Origin: Ustilaginoidea virens
Taxonomy: Eukaryota > Ascomycota > Sordariomycetes > Hypocreales > Clavicipitaceae
DNA: 64,000 nucleotides
Assembly: GCF_000687475.1 (NCBI RefSeq)
Contig: NC_057320.1
Location: 434,001-498,000, forward strand
Reading direction: 5' to 3'
The notes beneath the pieces are model-generated. The model did not search any database, was not told the DNA's origin, and saw nothing but the letters and a program-made list of their open reading frames with translations. Below, piece by piece: positions 10,731-21,913 of this stretch. The translations under genes were made by a program, and so were the position numbers. The first letter of the stretch is position 1, and the number at the start of each line of letters is the position of its first letter.

Positions 10731-12591
10731 TTATCCCATGTACTTCTTCAACCCCCTTAGTCTCCTCTTGGCCTCCTCCAGAACCTCGTCATCCTTGCAT
10801 ACTGCGAACCGGACGTAATTCTCCGCCAGGTACGCATTCGTATCTGTGTAAAACTCGGTAGGGGGAATCGCCGCCACACCAACCTCCTGAATCAGGAACC
10901 AGGCGAGTTTGAAGTCTCGCGGTCTGGAGGCCACGTGCTCCGGAAACGGGTAGTCGGCGGGTAACTTGACCTTGGCCATGTTGACGAGTACGAAATATCC
11001 GCCTTCCGGGTCCGAGTAAGGCAGGCCCAGCTCGTGCCAGATCTGGTTGAAGCGGTCCATTTTGGATTTCATGTCTTGAATCGTCTTTTCCCAGAAGCCC
11101 TGGGAGGAGGCTTGCTCGAAACCTACGGCGCAGGCTTCCTGGAGGGGGGAGACGGAAGAGTAGCATATGCGCGTGTGGGCTGCAGCGACGTATTTGATGA
11201 GGTTGGCCGGGCCCATTAACCAGCCTTTTTTCACGTTAGCAGCAAGTTTATCTACTTCAACACCAAATAGCTCGTCTATTCCGAGGGAACGGAGACGAGA
11301 GTAAAAAGAGCCAAGAGTAGAAGGACGGCAACGTACCCACGCGCCACCCAGTGGCGTAAAAGTTCTTGCCGGCAGATCCAACAGTAAGTGTGAGAGCCTC
11401 AATCTCCGGCGACAGGGTAGAGATGCGCGTAAACGGGACATAGTATAACCGGTCGTATACTTCGTCTGAGAGGATAATGACTTCGTGCTTGACGCACAAG
11501 TCCCCGATTCTCTGAAGCTCTTCCTTGGAAAACACCTTGCCGACGGGGTTGTCTTGCAAGGAAAGCGTCAGCGCGTTCGAATTCTTGGCAAGACGGTGCG
11601 AGGAAATACTGCATACGAGGAGTGTTGAGAACAATCATCTTTGTCCGCGGAGTGATGACTTTTTCCAGTTCGTCAAAGTCAACAGTCCATTCAGCTGCCG
11701 AAGAGGTCTTGGTAGCACCAGTGGCGGGGGGGTGCAAGGGCACGTAGACGATTTTGCCGCCTGCCATTTCGATATTGCTGATATATCTGGGGGGGTGGAG
11801 GGGAGAAACATGAGAAATCGCGCGTCTGGAGTAAGAAGAGGATGAAGAAGAAGGAGAACAAGTAAAAGAAAGCGCAGGAGGAGATCATTGTCCCAGGTTT
11901 CGTCGACTTACTGGTCGAAAAAGGGCTCAAAGACGACCACCTCGTCACCGGGCTCGATAAAGGCCATGAAAGCGCTCAGCATACCTAGGGTGGGCATCAG
12001 TAAACTTGCAATGCCGCACAACCCAACGAGCACATGTGGAAAAGTTGGAACAGCAGCAACGTGCCCTCATTAGCCCCCGTGGTAATGGTAACCTCGGTCT
12101 CGGGGTCAATCTTCCTCCCCCAGTACGGCGAATACGCATCGGCAATGGCCTTTTTCAACCGCGGCCGCCCCTTTGTCGGTGAGTACTGGTTGCACTCGAC
12201 TCGGCCAAGAGCCTCCCTGGCGGCATCGAGAATAAACTCTGGCGGGTTGTAGCCAAAGAAGCCTTGGCCCATGTTGACAATGGGCTGCTTGGGCGAGGCG
12301 GCGGCAGCTTCGTTGATGATGGACCTACGGGGTTCAAGAGAGGGACGCATCAGCTCGGCAAAGGACGTGGAAATAGTTCCATCATTCCAAGGGCGAAGGG
12401 GAAGAAGCGGCCGAGTTCACTTGCCAGACATCCTGCTTTTGGCCCGACACTCTCGCCGCAGGCTTGATTTTGCTGCTGCCGTTCATGGCGATGCTACGGG
12501 AAAGCCGCGTCGCCGTGGCTGCCGCTCCACCTGCTGTGCGGCGAGTGAATATGGACGGGAGAGATGAGCGGTGCAAAACGGCAAAAGACAT
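10731..12591 (-). CDS. Kynurenine/aromatic aminotransferase, PLP-dependent fold type I
   Basis: Model: complement of 10731-11224, 11337-11552, 11617-11786, 11912-11984, 12065-12324 and 12425-12591, giving 459 residues. This is the Bna3/kynurenine aminotransferase family, which converts kynurenine to kynurenate with 2-oxoglutarate or another acceptor. Visible motifs: NMGQGFFGYNPP, ITTGANEGMLSAF, NTPHNPVGKVFS (Asn-Pro substrate loop), SDEVYDRLYY (PLP-binding Asp253 and Tyr256), GSAGKNFYATGWRVGW with Schiff-base Lys286, and ENYVRFAVCK with the carboxylate-binding Arg. The N-terminus, rich in Ser, Arg and Ala and starting MSFAVLHRSSLP, looks like a mitochondrial presequence, giving an alternative start at an internal Met for a cytosolic form. 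The first two introns can be joined to the conserved protein only with GC donors (GCAAGT, GCACGT); the other three are GT-AG. The Met at 12591 was chosen because it opens the presequence. Confidence 0.88.
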
Positions 12592-13276
12592 TGAGGCCCC
12601 GAATGTCGTGGGGGGGGGGGAGGGGGGGTAAGAGGATACGAGCTGCAGGTCGAATGAGGCGATTGAAGGCGTTGAAATGTCAGAGGTCAACTGGAAAAGC
12701 TGCGCGTGCATCGGAGGGGTGGAAGGACTACCCACCAGAGGATTTTCGGGAGCATTGGATGAGCGAGAGCAAGGGTCCAGAGCAAGGGTCAACTGCCTTC
12801 AGCGCTACTCTGAGCGCTACACAGCACAGTGCGATTGGCTGCAGGTGCGAGAAGCCGGTTGGCGGGTGGGTGTCTGGTGTTTCTTGTTGAAGGAAGCAAC
12901 CTCCAGCTCTCGGTACACGGTACGTAGAGGCTGCTGTCTGTCAACGAATATGCTTCGCATGGACCAGTTACTGCACCCATCAGATGCCTAAGCAACTCGG
13001 GTATACGAAGAACGCGAAATATACACTGCGATTCAGTCTTCCTCGGTTCAAGGCCACTCTGGGGATCAAGGAGGATTTCGAGCGGCGCCAGCCTCGGTCG
13101 TGCCAGCGTATGCAGACGCTGTCATGGATACCTGTGGTGACCCAGGCATGATCTGCCAAAAGACGTGAACCCTCGTTCCATCTCGCACAAAAGCACCGCA
13201 TTGTACTAGACATATCACCCCCCCCCCCCCCCCCCCCCCTCGACATATCAACACGGTCGACAAACGTCCCACGCAA
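12592..13276. other. Intergenic region with a 22-base C-run
   Basis: No gene is visible in these 685 bases. They carry the aminotransferase promoter and the 3' flank of the kinase gene. A pure run of 22 C lies at 13218-13239, about 40 bases beyond the kinase stop codon. Confidence 0.55.
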
Positions 13277-14304
13277 TCACCAAAAAGCCCTCGGCTGGAA
13301 ATCGTCCGGCGATCGGATGCGGAAACCAGCCCCTCCCCGCTGCCGATACCCGTCGCACATTGCCCTGGCCACCTGCGCACACTCGCCCGATCGCATCCGC
13401 CTCCCCTCGTCCTCGGCCAACAACCTCACCAGCAACTCGACCACGGCCCCGTTCCCCGGGTTCAGGTCGGCCAACCGCCTGGCGTGCTCGGCGCACCGTG
13501 CCGGGTATTCCCCCAGATCGCGGACCGCGCCCGGCATCCGCGGCTGCTGCCCCATCATGCCCAGCAACGTGACCCCCAAAGCCCACATGTCGTCCGCCGG
13601 TCCGCAGTGCGCCCGCCGCAGGACCATGTCCGGGGAGTAAAACGCCGGCGTGCCGCGCAGCCTGCCACTCTGCTGGGCCGGCTTGACGTCCGCGAGGTCG
13701 GCTAGGACGACGCTCATGGGGCGGAGCGCCTTGACCAGCACGTTGCGCGGCTTCACGTCGGAATGGTACAGGTTCCGCGAGTGCAGGTATTCCAGCGCCC
13801 CTGCGAGATGGAGCGTCGTCGACAGGGTGTCTCGGCAGTCCATGCAAGGGGACGCAGAGTCGATTCTCTCCTGCAGCGTGCCGTAAGGGCACAGCTCCGT
13901 CAGGAGAAGCGTGGCGGCCGCGTCAGCAGGCTCGTGGTGCACGGCAACGAACTTGAGGAGATTGTCCTGGCGTGGCGTTTGGTACGCGTTAGTCTGTCAT
14001 GTTTGCCGAGTTGCGGGAAGGGGCTGAGGGGTCTTGTGACGGGTCTCGGTAAGGCATGGTTTACGTGGTTCAAGGATCGGAGCATCTTGACTTCCCGTCG
14101 TAACGAGGACTGGCTGCTGAATGTCTTTCCTGCGAAAACCTGGCCGTCTGCGACCCTTCGGACCTTGTACACCACGCTGCTGCCGCCGCTGCCCAGGCGA
14201 CTGCCGCGCTGGTATGTGTCTGCGCTGAGATTCCGCTGCTGGAATCTGGCCCTGTCCTCGTCTTCTTGCGACCAGAAACTGGTCGTTGCATTGTCCAGAC
14301 TCAT
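13277..14304 (-). CDS. Small divergent protein kinase domain protein
   Basis: Model: complement of 13277-13966 and 14065-14304 (intron 98 nt, GTAAAC...CCAG), giving 309 residues. Essentially the whole protein is one kinase domain. Seen: P-loop RLGSGGSSVVYKV (residues 36-48), Lys60 in FAGKTF, the catalytic loop YHSDVKPRNVL with Asp150 and Asn155, and a magnesium-loop Asp170 in VVLADLA. The activation segment has RGTPAFYSPDMV, followed by DDMWALGVTLLGMM. Substitutions from the consensus: HRD is HSD, DFG is DLA, and APE is SPD. The ATP-binding Lys and both metal/catalytic Asp residues remain, so it may still be active. There is no extra domain to suggest a pathway. It could be a lineage-specific expansion of fungal orphan kinases. 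The Met at 14304 is the first ATG in frame. Confidence 0.8.
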
Positions 14305-14905
14305 CGCTGCCTTTTGTTTGTGCCTTGATCAAGACGATGCGAGAGCTACCTCCTGACGCTGGCTTTGACCCGGAATGCAAAAGAGTGCCCGCCAATAGGT
14401 CAACAAGATAGGTAGATGATGGTGAGAGTGAGGGTCCAGGAGGTTGACGACGGGTTGTTGCCGGCGAGAATCGCCTCCGCAGCTTGAACTCGCTCCGTTT
14501 GTCATCTTTTCTGCCTGCCACCTGCCCACTCGGCTTCACGTTGAAAACTGCTTTGATCATGCAGCGTACAAGTCTTCGGCAAGCCAGTTATCCTGCAAAT
14601 TCTTGGCTTGCAAGCCCTACGTTGAAATAATACATGGATGATAGCAATTTCCCTAACCATAATCGCTTTGGTCCAATTGCCTCTTTCCCGCCCCTTCCTC
14701 TAAAACTATGATTCTGCGAATGCCATCCCGTCCCAGAAAACGCCGAGTACCCATCAACGCCATACCATCAAAATGAGATAATGCTGGTTAATCTTGCCAT
14801 TTCGTCATCAAGGCACCGTCGTGAAAATACCGAAATCTCGAAATCAGTACGAGCCAAAGACACGAATCATCAAACCCCAAATTAGAATTACACAGACATG
14901 CGTCG
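14305..14905. other. Intergenic region between the kinase and the histone demethylase
   Basis: These 601 bases include the kinase promoter and the 3' flank of the JmjC gene. I see no coding region, RNA gene or repeat that I can support. Confidence 0.5.
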
Positions 14906-17900
14906 TTAGCCGTCTTTTCTTTCCGTGTCGTTCATTGATACCTTTTTCAAATTCTGCATCATCCTCTCCACGAACTGCATTGATTCTGAGCCCGGAACGT
15001 CGGCGAATTCTTGCGTCGCCTTGGGACGCTCCATTGTGAACATGGTCTCTGCACTAGTGATTCCCAAGTCAACCTTGTCTTGCGCTGGCCCACCTTGCCA
15101 TGTTGCATTAAACGACCTTGCAGTCGCGTCGGAGGTTCGGGCAGCATCAGGGCCGTTCGCGGCTTGCGGCGATATGACAGGAGCTGCGGTTGATCTGGGA
15201 CTCGTGGCTCCCGTCTCGCCACTCGTGGATTCTGAGCCAGACGCTGGCGGCGATGCTTTCGTCATGGCTGCCACGACATGAGGAGGCAGAGGTACCGGGG
15301 ACACCTTTGAGGGAATCTGTACGAACACGGTTACTATTGAACGTAGCAAGAACTCAAAAGGGGCTGCAAGTCGAACCTTGAACTTCTTGACAATCGGAGC
15401 GGGCCTGGGCTTCGTGGCTTGAAAGGGTAAGGCTTGTTGCGTAATTCCCGGAGCTGCAGACCATGACGACAAGCCCCAAGTAGAAAACGGTCTCGTCAGC
15501 TCATTTTGATTTGCCATCAAATGTGCCCGAAGGTCGCCTTCGTAGCCGTTGAGAAAACCGCCGTGCGGCGAGTATGGCGTTCGGTACCTGGACGGGTCGC
15601 TTTCGGGTTCATTAGCAAAGTGTAGTTCCCGGTTTTCCGAGCATATTGAACCTTACCGATTATGGTTGACCTGGAAAAATGGGTACTTTTGGTAGATGGA
15701 TGAGTGGACTTGCCACAAGGGTTTGCCAGGCTGGGTAGACGGTGCTAGGACAGGCTTGCAAGGAACGGAATGTACTGGTGCTGCTGCAAGTGGTTGGCCA
15801 AGCTGACTGCGTCCATTGCTAAGAGTATTTTGATGATGGCACGGTGACTGCTTGGCAAAGGCCGAACTTGGATGCGAATAGTTATAAAATACTGGAGCTG
15901 GGCCAACCGGAGGTGAAGAATTAGACACAGAAGGATGAGTAGCAAACGCCGCCGGCGTCGAGGGTGTGGTGAGTTTGTTGTTGGCGGTCTGTCTAGGCGT
16001 ATAGACATGGGGCTTGTCGAACGTGACGGGCCGAGGCGTCGTCGTCGCTGCGGCGTAGTTGGCGGCGTGGTTGGCAGCATGGTTGGCAGCAAGGTTGTAC
16101 GAATAGGCCATGGCCTTCGCCACGTATGATGCGTGATTATATCCCGGTTGGGAGACAAGCGCTGGCTTGGGAGGCTTGGCCGGCTTGCACGGCTTGGGGG
16201 GCTTGGGAGGCTTGGAAGGCTTGGGAACAGTATTCAGAAAGTTGCCCCTTGGATTGTGCCGCTGCAAGTCCGGATTCTCCGTGTATTGCGCCTTGGCCTC
16301 AGTCGACGTTTTGCCGAGATAATGCCACATCTGATCTGGTTTTTCAAAGCTGACCTTGCACTGGTCCTTGTTGTGCACTTCGTGAACCTCAAACTCGGCC
16401 CACGTGTACCCTTCGGCAAAGACGTCATCCTTCCTCGGTCTGTCCTCGTGGGGTCTCGTCGCATTGAGTTGATCCTTTGCTTTCCGGGTTGCTGGCATGG
16501 GCAGAGCATTATCCGATGCCTTGGGTAAGCGATAGTCTAATGGATCAGGCAGCAGTAGCCATTTCCATGCCACCTCCAAGCGGTCACTCGAAGTCGGTTA
16601 GCAATGGTCCTAGAAGCACTAGGATTGGATGCGGCGAAACTTACCCGTTGGGAAGAATTTCTAGCAAAAGGGTCTCATCCACCTCTCGATTTTCCACCAC
16701 AATGCCGGCAAAGATGTCGCCCTTCAAGTACTGCATTTGACAGATGTCGCCCACTTTGAGCTTTTGTGCAGCATTCCGGATAGTACCGTCCGTCTCCAGA
16801 GACTCGCCTTCAACTCTCTTGTCTCGCCTTACTCTGTGGAACCGACAGTTAAACTCAAAAACTTGCTCCTTGTATTCGATACCGTTCTCGTCAAAGACGG
16901 GAACATGCTGGTCTTCGACAAACACCCCGGCTGCGGCAGCGCACGTGGCGTGATAGCCTCGGGCACATTTCTTGTGCGAACACTGGAAGCATGCGCCGCG
17001 TCTAGACCGACAAAACAGACATTTCAGGTTGAGACGATCCTTGTGAACCCCCCCAGCATTGCAGATAATTTCTTGGCCTTCCACGACATCGATATAGGTC
17101 TCGGGCAAATAAAGGGCGCAGAGTTTGTGAGCTTTGCGGCCGTCTTCTGTTGGGAGCAGTTCGAAGATGGATACGTCGTTGGGGCATAAACAGCATGGAG
17201 GCTCCGCTTTTGTTTTGAGGCGGAGTTTCAATTTCTTGACCCTGGTCTTGGCGCCCTTTTCGTCCACACCACGTCTTCTCTTCCTGCTGGCGTCTTTCAG
17301 CTTGACGCTGCTGCTCGCTGGTGGCGTGGGAAGACTGGATTGCTCTTCATCGTCCTCATCCTCGTCGTCTTCGTCCTCCGTCTCTTCATACTCGGTTTCC
17401 TCGCCTCGAAGCTTACGCTCAATCTCGTGAACGTTGATCCAGACGCTGTCCTGAGCCTGTGCGCATTCGCATCTCTTGGCGATCTTGCCCATCTCCAGCC
17501 AAGTGTCCAAGGCAAAGTTCACCGCCTCTGCACAGTTGTAACCCAAGTTATAACCAGAATGATAGCCATACGGATACGTGACCACAAATTCTCCGGGGTA
17601 TGAGACAACTTTGTTTACCCTGATTCCGTAGTGTTGCAAAAGATACTGGGGAGAGATTAAAAAGCCTTTGTGTCTAAGAAACTGACTGCAAGCTTTAGCA
17701 TCAGCAGGCCACACACTTTTCATGGCCGCCTCGAAACGGCGTGCGTCAGCTTGGGAAATGCTGTACCACTGCTTCGGGGCTCCGAAATGAAGGTAGTTGA
17801 TGCTGTAGAGATCCACATCTTCGAGGTGCCAGGCAAAGGTGGCTTTCCACATGCCCAGGTAAAGATAGGCCGTATTGACTCCGGGAATTTTGGTACCAAG

Positions 17901-19256
17901 AACATCCAGCAAGTTGGGAAGCTTGTTAAGGTTCCAGTTCTCTGTGCGGTCGTCGAAGAGAGTGCCCATCATATCAGCACCATACAGCGGAGCGGCATAT
18001 GTGAGAGTTTTCCAGTACGCGCGTTCCAGCTCTTCACAACGCTCGGGGGTGAATTCGGAAACGTCCAGGCGGTAGTCAAAGCCCCTGAAAGCCGCCTCAT
18101 CAATCATGGCAGATCCTTCTCTTCGGCTGTATTTCCGACGAGCCGAGACGGACTGTGTCTTTGGTTTCGAGGGTTTGACGGCACCCATCCGTCCTCCTGT
18201 CCGTCCGACAGTGGATTCATCATCGGTTTCTTTGGTCTCATCTCCGACTTCTTGCTCTATCGACTCGACCGGTTTGTCTTCTGCCCCTGCCTCCATTTCT
18301 GGTCCTGGAGAAACTGGCGTCATTGGTCGCTCCTCATTCTCGTCGATGGTCTTTTTTCCCTTGTTCTTCGATGGTCTCCCTCTTCCACGCCTTTTGGGAG
18401 TCGTTGGAGTATTAGTCTTGGAGGCGTTGGAAGGCCTTGGCCGGACTTGTTTGTATTTATCGGCATTGGCTCGTCGTTCTCCACGACGAGCGGGAGGTTG
18501 ATGTTCGCTCTGTTCACACAACTGCCGCCATTGCGGAACGTTGTAAGATCGACCGTGGAGAATGTTGACTTGGCGGTAGGTTCCATTCGATCCCATGATG
18601 TCTTGCTTGATAGGCTCTCGGACTCGAATCTGTTTGACGAGTTCATCCAACGGCGGCTGAGCATCCTTCCATTCCCGGGGTGGTATAATCTTGATGATGC
18701 CGGACTTCATGCCATAGCAATCTACCTTGTTCATCTTCAGGGATAAACTGATCAGTAGCGGTCAGCGACTCGGTCGGTTCGTGTGAAAACGTACAAATTT
18801 CTTGAAATCCTTAAACTGGTCCCACGTCGGACGAAAGATGGGCACAGCCCCAGACCACTCTTCCGGCAACACCTCACCAATGTCCTCTTCGTCGCCGATG
18901 AGTTTGCTCGGGGCTGGTTCAAGTGCGGGAGCGGAAGTGGGGGCGGGTGCAGTAGTAAACGCTGTTGCGGACGGTGCGTCGTCAAGAGTCGGCTCCTCCT
19001 CAAGTTCGCTGAGCTCCGAGTCGCTCGCATCGGACTTGGTCGCATTGTTGCTATCAGGAGGCGAGTGCAGGAAGATGGGCGCAGCCGGTTTGGCGCACTC
19101 TATTTCATCCTGGCCATGGGCGGGAAGTTTGGCGGTATCTGGGATGGGATGAGGTCCGATGCTTGGAGCGTCTGGTGGCGAGTCGCGGCTTGGCCCAGGT
19201 GCCGCGGTGACTGGAGGGCCTCTGGGCTCTGAGGCGCTCACGACGTCGGTCGACAT
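14906..19256 (-). CDS. kdmA: KDM4/JMJD2-type histone lysine demethylase (JmjN, JmjC, extended PHD)
   Basis: Model: complement of 14906-15587, 15657-16586, 16645-18734 and 18795-19256, giving 1387 residues. The family removes methyl groups from H3K9 and H3K36 using Fe(II) and 2-oxoglutarate in the nucleus. JmjN spans the exon 1/2 junction (VPIFRPTWDQFKDFKKF, then MNKVDCYGMKSGIIKI). JmjC has the iron ligands His457 and Glu459 (WHLEDVDLYSINYLHFGAPK) and His546 (YGYHSGYN). Structural zinc residues Cys503, His509, Cys576 and Cys578 also match KDM4. A basic linker with an AT-hook-like RGRGRPSKNK sits between JmjN and JmjC. After a run of acidic residues comes an extended PHD finger (CCLCPND... through CRFHR). 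The last third is low complexity, with a KPPKP repeat and AANHAANHAANYAA. A 60-nt segment at 15317-15376 has splice signals (GTTCGA...TACAG) and could be removed without changing frame. I kept it in the model. Confidence 0.9.
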
Positions 19257-19772
19257 GGAGGTGGTCTCGGAATCGCTACATGCGATCGGCTAAAAAAGGA
19301 AAGAAAAAAAAAATCAACGGCCCTGGCTCAACAATTTCGGTGCAGGAAATTTTCCTCTTGAAAAATCAAGTTGATAATTTGGTCGTGGGGGAGCACAAAT
19401 TGGGATCGAACGGCAAGAGCGTCACAGGGAGTGAAAGCGTGAGTGTAGCAGTTTGCACCACGTTGGATGGGGATGGGACTTGGTGGTGGAGGGTGGAGGG
19501 TGGAGGGTGGAGACTGGAGACTGGAGTACTCGCTTCCTTCTCAGGCAGTTCGCCGCCCATAGGGACTTGGAAGGTTGTGCTCTGACCTGTTGCGGTGACT
19601 TTGAGACAAGGGCAGCAGCTCGGTGCACCTGGGACGGAGGGAACTCGCACCTGGCCTTGACGGATCCGGGATGCCTGATCTTAGCTGAGGTACCTCTCTA
19701 CTCCGTAGAGGTACTGGAACTTCCAGATTGGTGGGTCCGGCTGCCTGGGGCGTTGGCAAGCTGACCACAGTT

Positions 19773-20168
19773 TTAGTGCAAGTACCTGGGTAGGAGGTAT
19801 CGAGGGCTCCAAAAGGTCAATACCTCATAGCCGCACCTACAGATGTCGAGGATGATCTGCTCTAGGCCTCTTTCAGCCGTCTCAACCTCGTCAACAGGAC
19901 TGAAGTTGCGGCGAATATCGAGGCAAACCTGCAGCAATCGATGTCGATATCCCTGGAGTCGCTCGCTCTTGATGCTGCCAATTCCGACGGGGATAATCAT
20001 GAATACGGGATGCTCGACTCCATAGGCGTTTGTTTATTTACCCTGCTCCCTTTTCCATGCGATGCTCCCTGCATAAAGAACGACTCTGGCACCGTCGTCG
20101 CATGCAGTATGGCTTGTTCACGAGCCAAGATTCCGAGGTGCTTCAGTACAGCGCCAGCAGCTACCTAA
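19773..20168 (-). pseudogene. Frame-broken coding remnant of unknown family
   Basis: On the minus strand an open stretch reads GAVLKHLGILAREQAILH and then ESFFMQGASHGKGSR. It is followed, in a different frame, by VEHPVFMIIPVGIGS and CLDIRRNFSPVDEVETAERG. Composition and hydrophobic periodicity look like protein, but the two pieces cannot be joined without a frameshift or an implausibly short intron, and a stop immediately precedes the first piece. The style resembles the C-terminal part of a fungal regulator, but I recognise no domain. It may be a dying gene or the exons of a gene I failed to model. Confidence 0.25.
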
Positions 20169-20542
20169 ACATCGCGTTTCCCGGTTGGATCCTCCAGACA
20201 TTGGCTTGAACCGAGCTGACTCTTGTGTTGACAGTTTCTCCGCTAGCCGCTACGTTGCGCAAGTGCCCCGGACTCATCCCTGCGCCACGCCTTGCCCCTG
20301 GCAGGTCTCACTGCGTTAAGCATCAAGATTGATAAGATAATCGGGTTCTGTTCAATCTCGCCCAGTGGTGCCGCGAAGTGGTGCCGCGAAGCGGAATCGG
20401 CCTTTGCCATGACGAGCGTCTGTACCTAACCCGGCTTTTCACTACTCATAATCGCGCGCACCGAAACTGCATGACGCTTGAGTGAAAGTCATCATCAATC
20501 ATGGGTCCTGGCGCTGCTGAATCCCAATAAAAGCTTTTGTGG

Positions 20543-20875
20543 TTATCGAGTGCTCAATGTCATGCGACGCGAATGACGGGGGTGGTTGATAACTATGGCG
20601 CTAGACTGATCTGGCCGACTGGGAATAGTCGGCGACTTCGTAGCATCTACTCCTTTGCTTAAAAGCCTGCCCTGGTGCCAGACGTTGAATTGACGATCGA
20701 ACATGCCCATGATCGCGTTTAGTTTCAACCAACTTGGAATTGAAAGAATCCCCTGTATGGAGTACCATTCATTGTTCTCTTGCAGCGTCAAGCCATTCGA
20801 CGACTCACCAACCATTATCAAAGTGTTTGCTCCAGTGCACTTTAACATGGCTGAGAATAGCCCACTTCTGTGCAA
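20543..20875 (-). pseudogene. Possible remnant open frame, unknown
   Basis: An open frame of about 110 codons contains LKCTGANTLIMVGESSNG and IPSWLKLNAIMGMFDRQFNV, which look more like protein than most frames around it. There is no family match that I can make. It may belong to the same decayed locus as 19773-20168. Confidence 0.2.
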
Positions 20876-21196
20876 TTATTTGGCCCATATGGCCGTTTTC
20901 CTTTGACTGTCAAGTTGACCCACGGCCGCGTCCGATAATTGCTTCGAGTTGAAGTGGGCGAAATCCCAAGTTCCAAACAGATTGTGGGCGACAAGCAACA
21001 AGCGACAGGCTACCCATCTATGTACTCGAGTTAAGTCATGATCGAGATGAATCTTCAGCTACCAATTTCATTCACAGACAAAAGGGAGGGAAGACAGCGG
21101 GAGTATTCCACCCATTGTAAGCCAATATATATTCAGTTAAGGCGGCGACCACCAAACAGTCTAGCCCATCATGTGAGGTGGATCACCACCGCAACT

Positions 21197-21268
21197 GGTT
21201 CCATGGTCTAACGGTTATGACTGCGGATTCTGATTCCGCCAGCGAGGGTTCGACTCCCCCTGGAACCT
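21197..21268 (+). tRNA. tRNA-Gln (anticodon CUG)
   Basis: A 7-bp acceptor stem pairs GGTTCCA (21197-21203) with TGGAACC (21261-21267), and T is the discriminator base. The D arm (GGTCTAACGGTTATGAC) carries the internal A box. The anticodon stem-loop is GCGGA-TTCTGAT-TCCGC, giving anticodon CTG, which reads CAG. The T arm contains the B-box GGTTCGACT, and one A-C mismatch appears in the T stem. There is no intron. A T-run beginning at 21268 is the pol III terminator. Confidence 0.95.
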
Positions 21269-21913
21269 TTTTTTTCTTCGGCTTCTTGAACGCCAGTCAA
21301 GAGCACTTGCAGTGACTCACATTGGACTCCTTGACACAGACTTTCTTTTTGCTCCATTGCCCAATCCGATGTGAGGAGGAAGCAGAAGCCGTCGGCGGTA
21401 TTGCACACATCATGGTGCAAGACGAAACTGTAGTTCGGCCGTTCTCAGTCTCGGATTTGTAGACCTCGACACGTTCTTCATAGGCAGTTCGAAATCTTGC
21501 AAATACTTCTTATAAAACCATTAACATAGAGCCCTTGACCAAAAGGTCAAATGTGAGATAGGGAAAAAAGGGCAGGCAAAGAAAAGGCATTCACGCAAAC
21601 ACGGGCACGGGAGCAACGGCTAATCAGTAGCTTCACAGTTTTCATTGAATATGTGGCGCAAAGTCTGGGTTTCACCTCTTACCTACCGGGTAGGTACCTA
21701 ATACGATGCCCGATACCGACCAAACGTGCCGCTTGAATTGACAAGGGAAAGCAGTTCGAAATGTTCCTTCCTGCCACGAAAGGGCCCTTTATTCTCCTAA
21801 ACGCCACAACACCAGCCCAATACAATCCCGTTATGTATAAAAAGACGGCGAAAGCGGCACGCGAACTGTCATGCTAGCCCAGACAAGATTGCTTTGCCCT
21901 ACCATGATGAGGA
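21269..21913. other. Intergenic region downstream of the tRNA
   Basis: These 645 bases hold the pol III terminator (T-run from 21268) and one exact TAGGTACCTA palindrome at 21691-21700. I see no other gene. The right end is the 3' flank of the bZIP gene. Confidence 0.5.

Larger units (their letters stand above)
19257..21196. other. Intergenic region with decayed coding remnants
   Basis: No intact gene is visible in this 1.9-kb stretch. The minisatellite GGTGGAG lies at 19484-19524, followed by a mirrored GAGGTACCTC/CTACTCCGTAG motif near 19687-19713. Two protein-like but broken minus-strand stretches at 19773-20168 and 20543-20875 are listed separately. Confidence 0.45.

Noticed and set aside
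17521..17600. Loss of an iron ligand in the KDM4 JmjC domain (Leu in YNLGYN where animal KDM4 has His)
   Set aside because: Counting from the zinc Cys pair shows the ligand is the His in YGYHSG, which is present.
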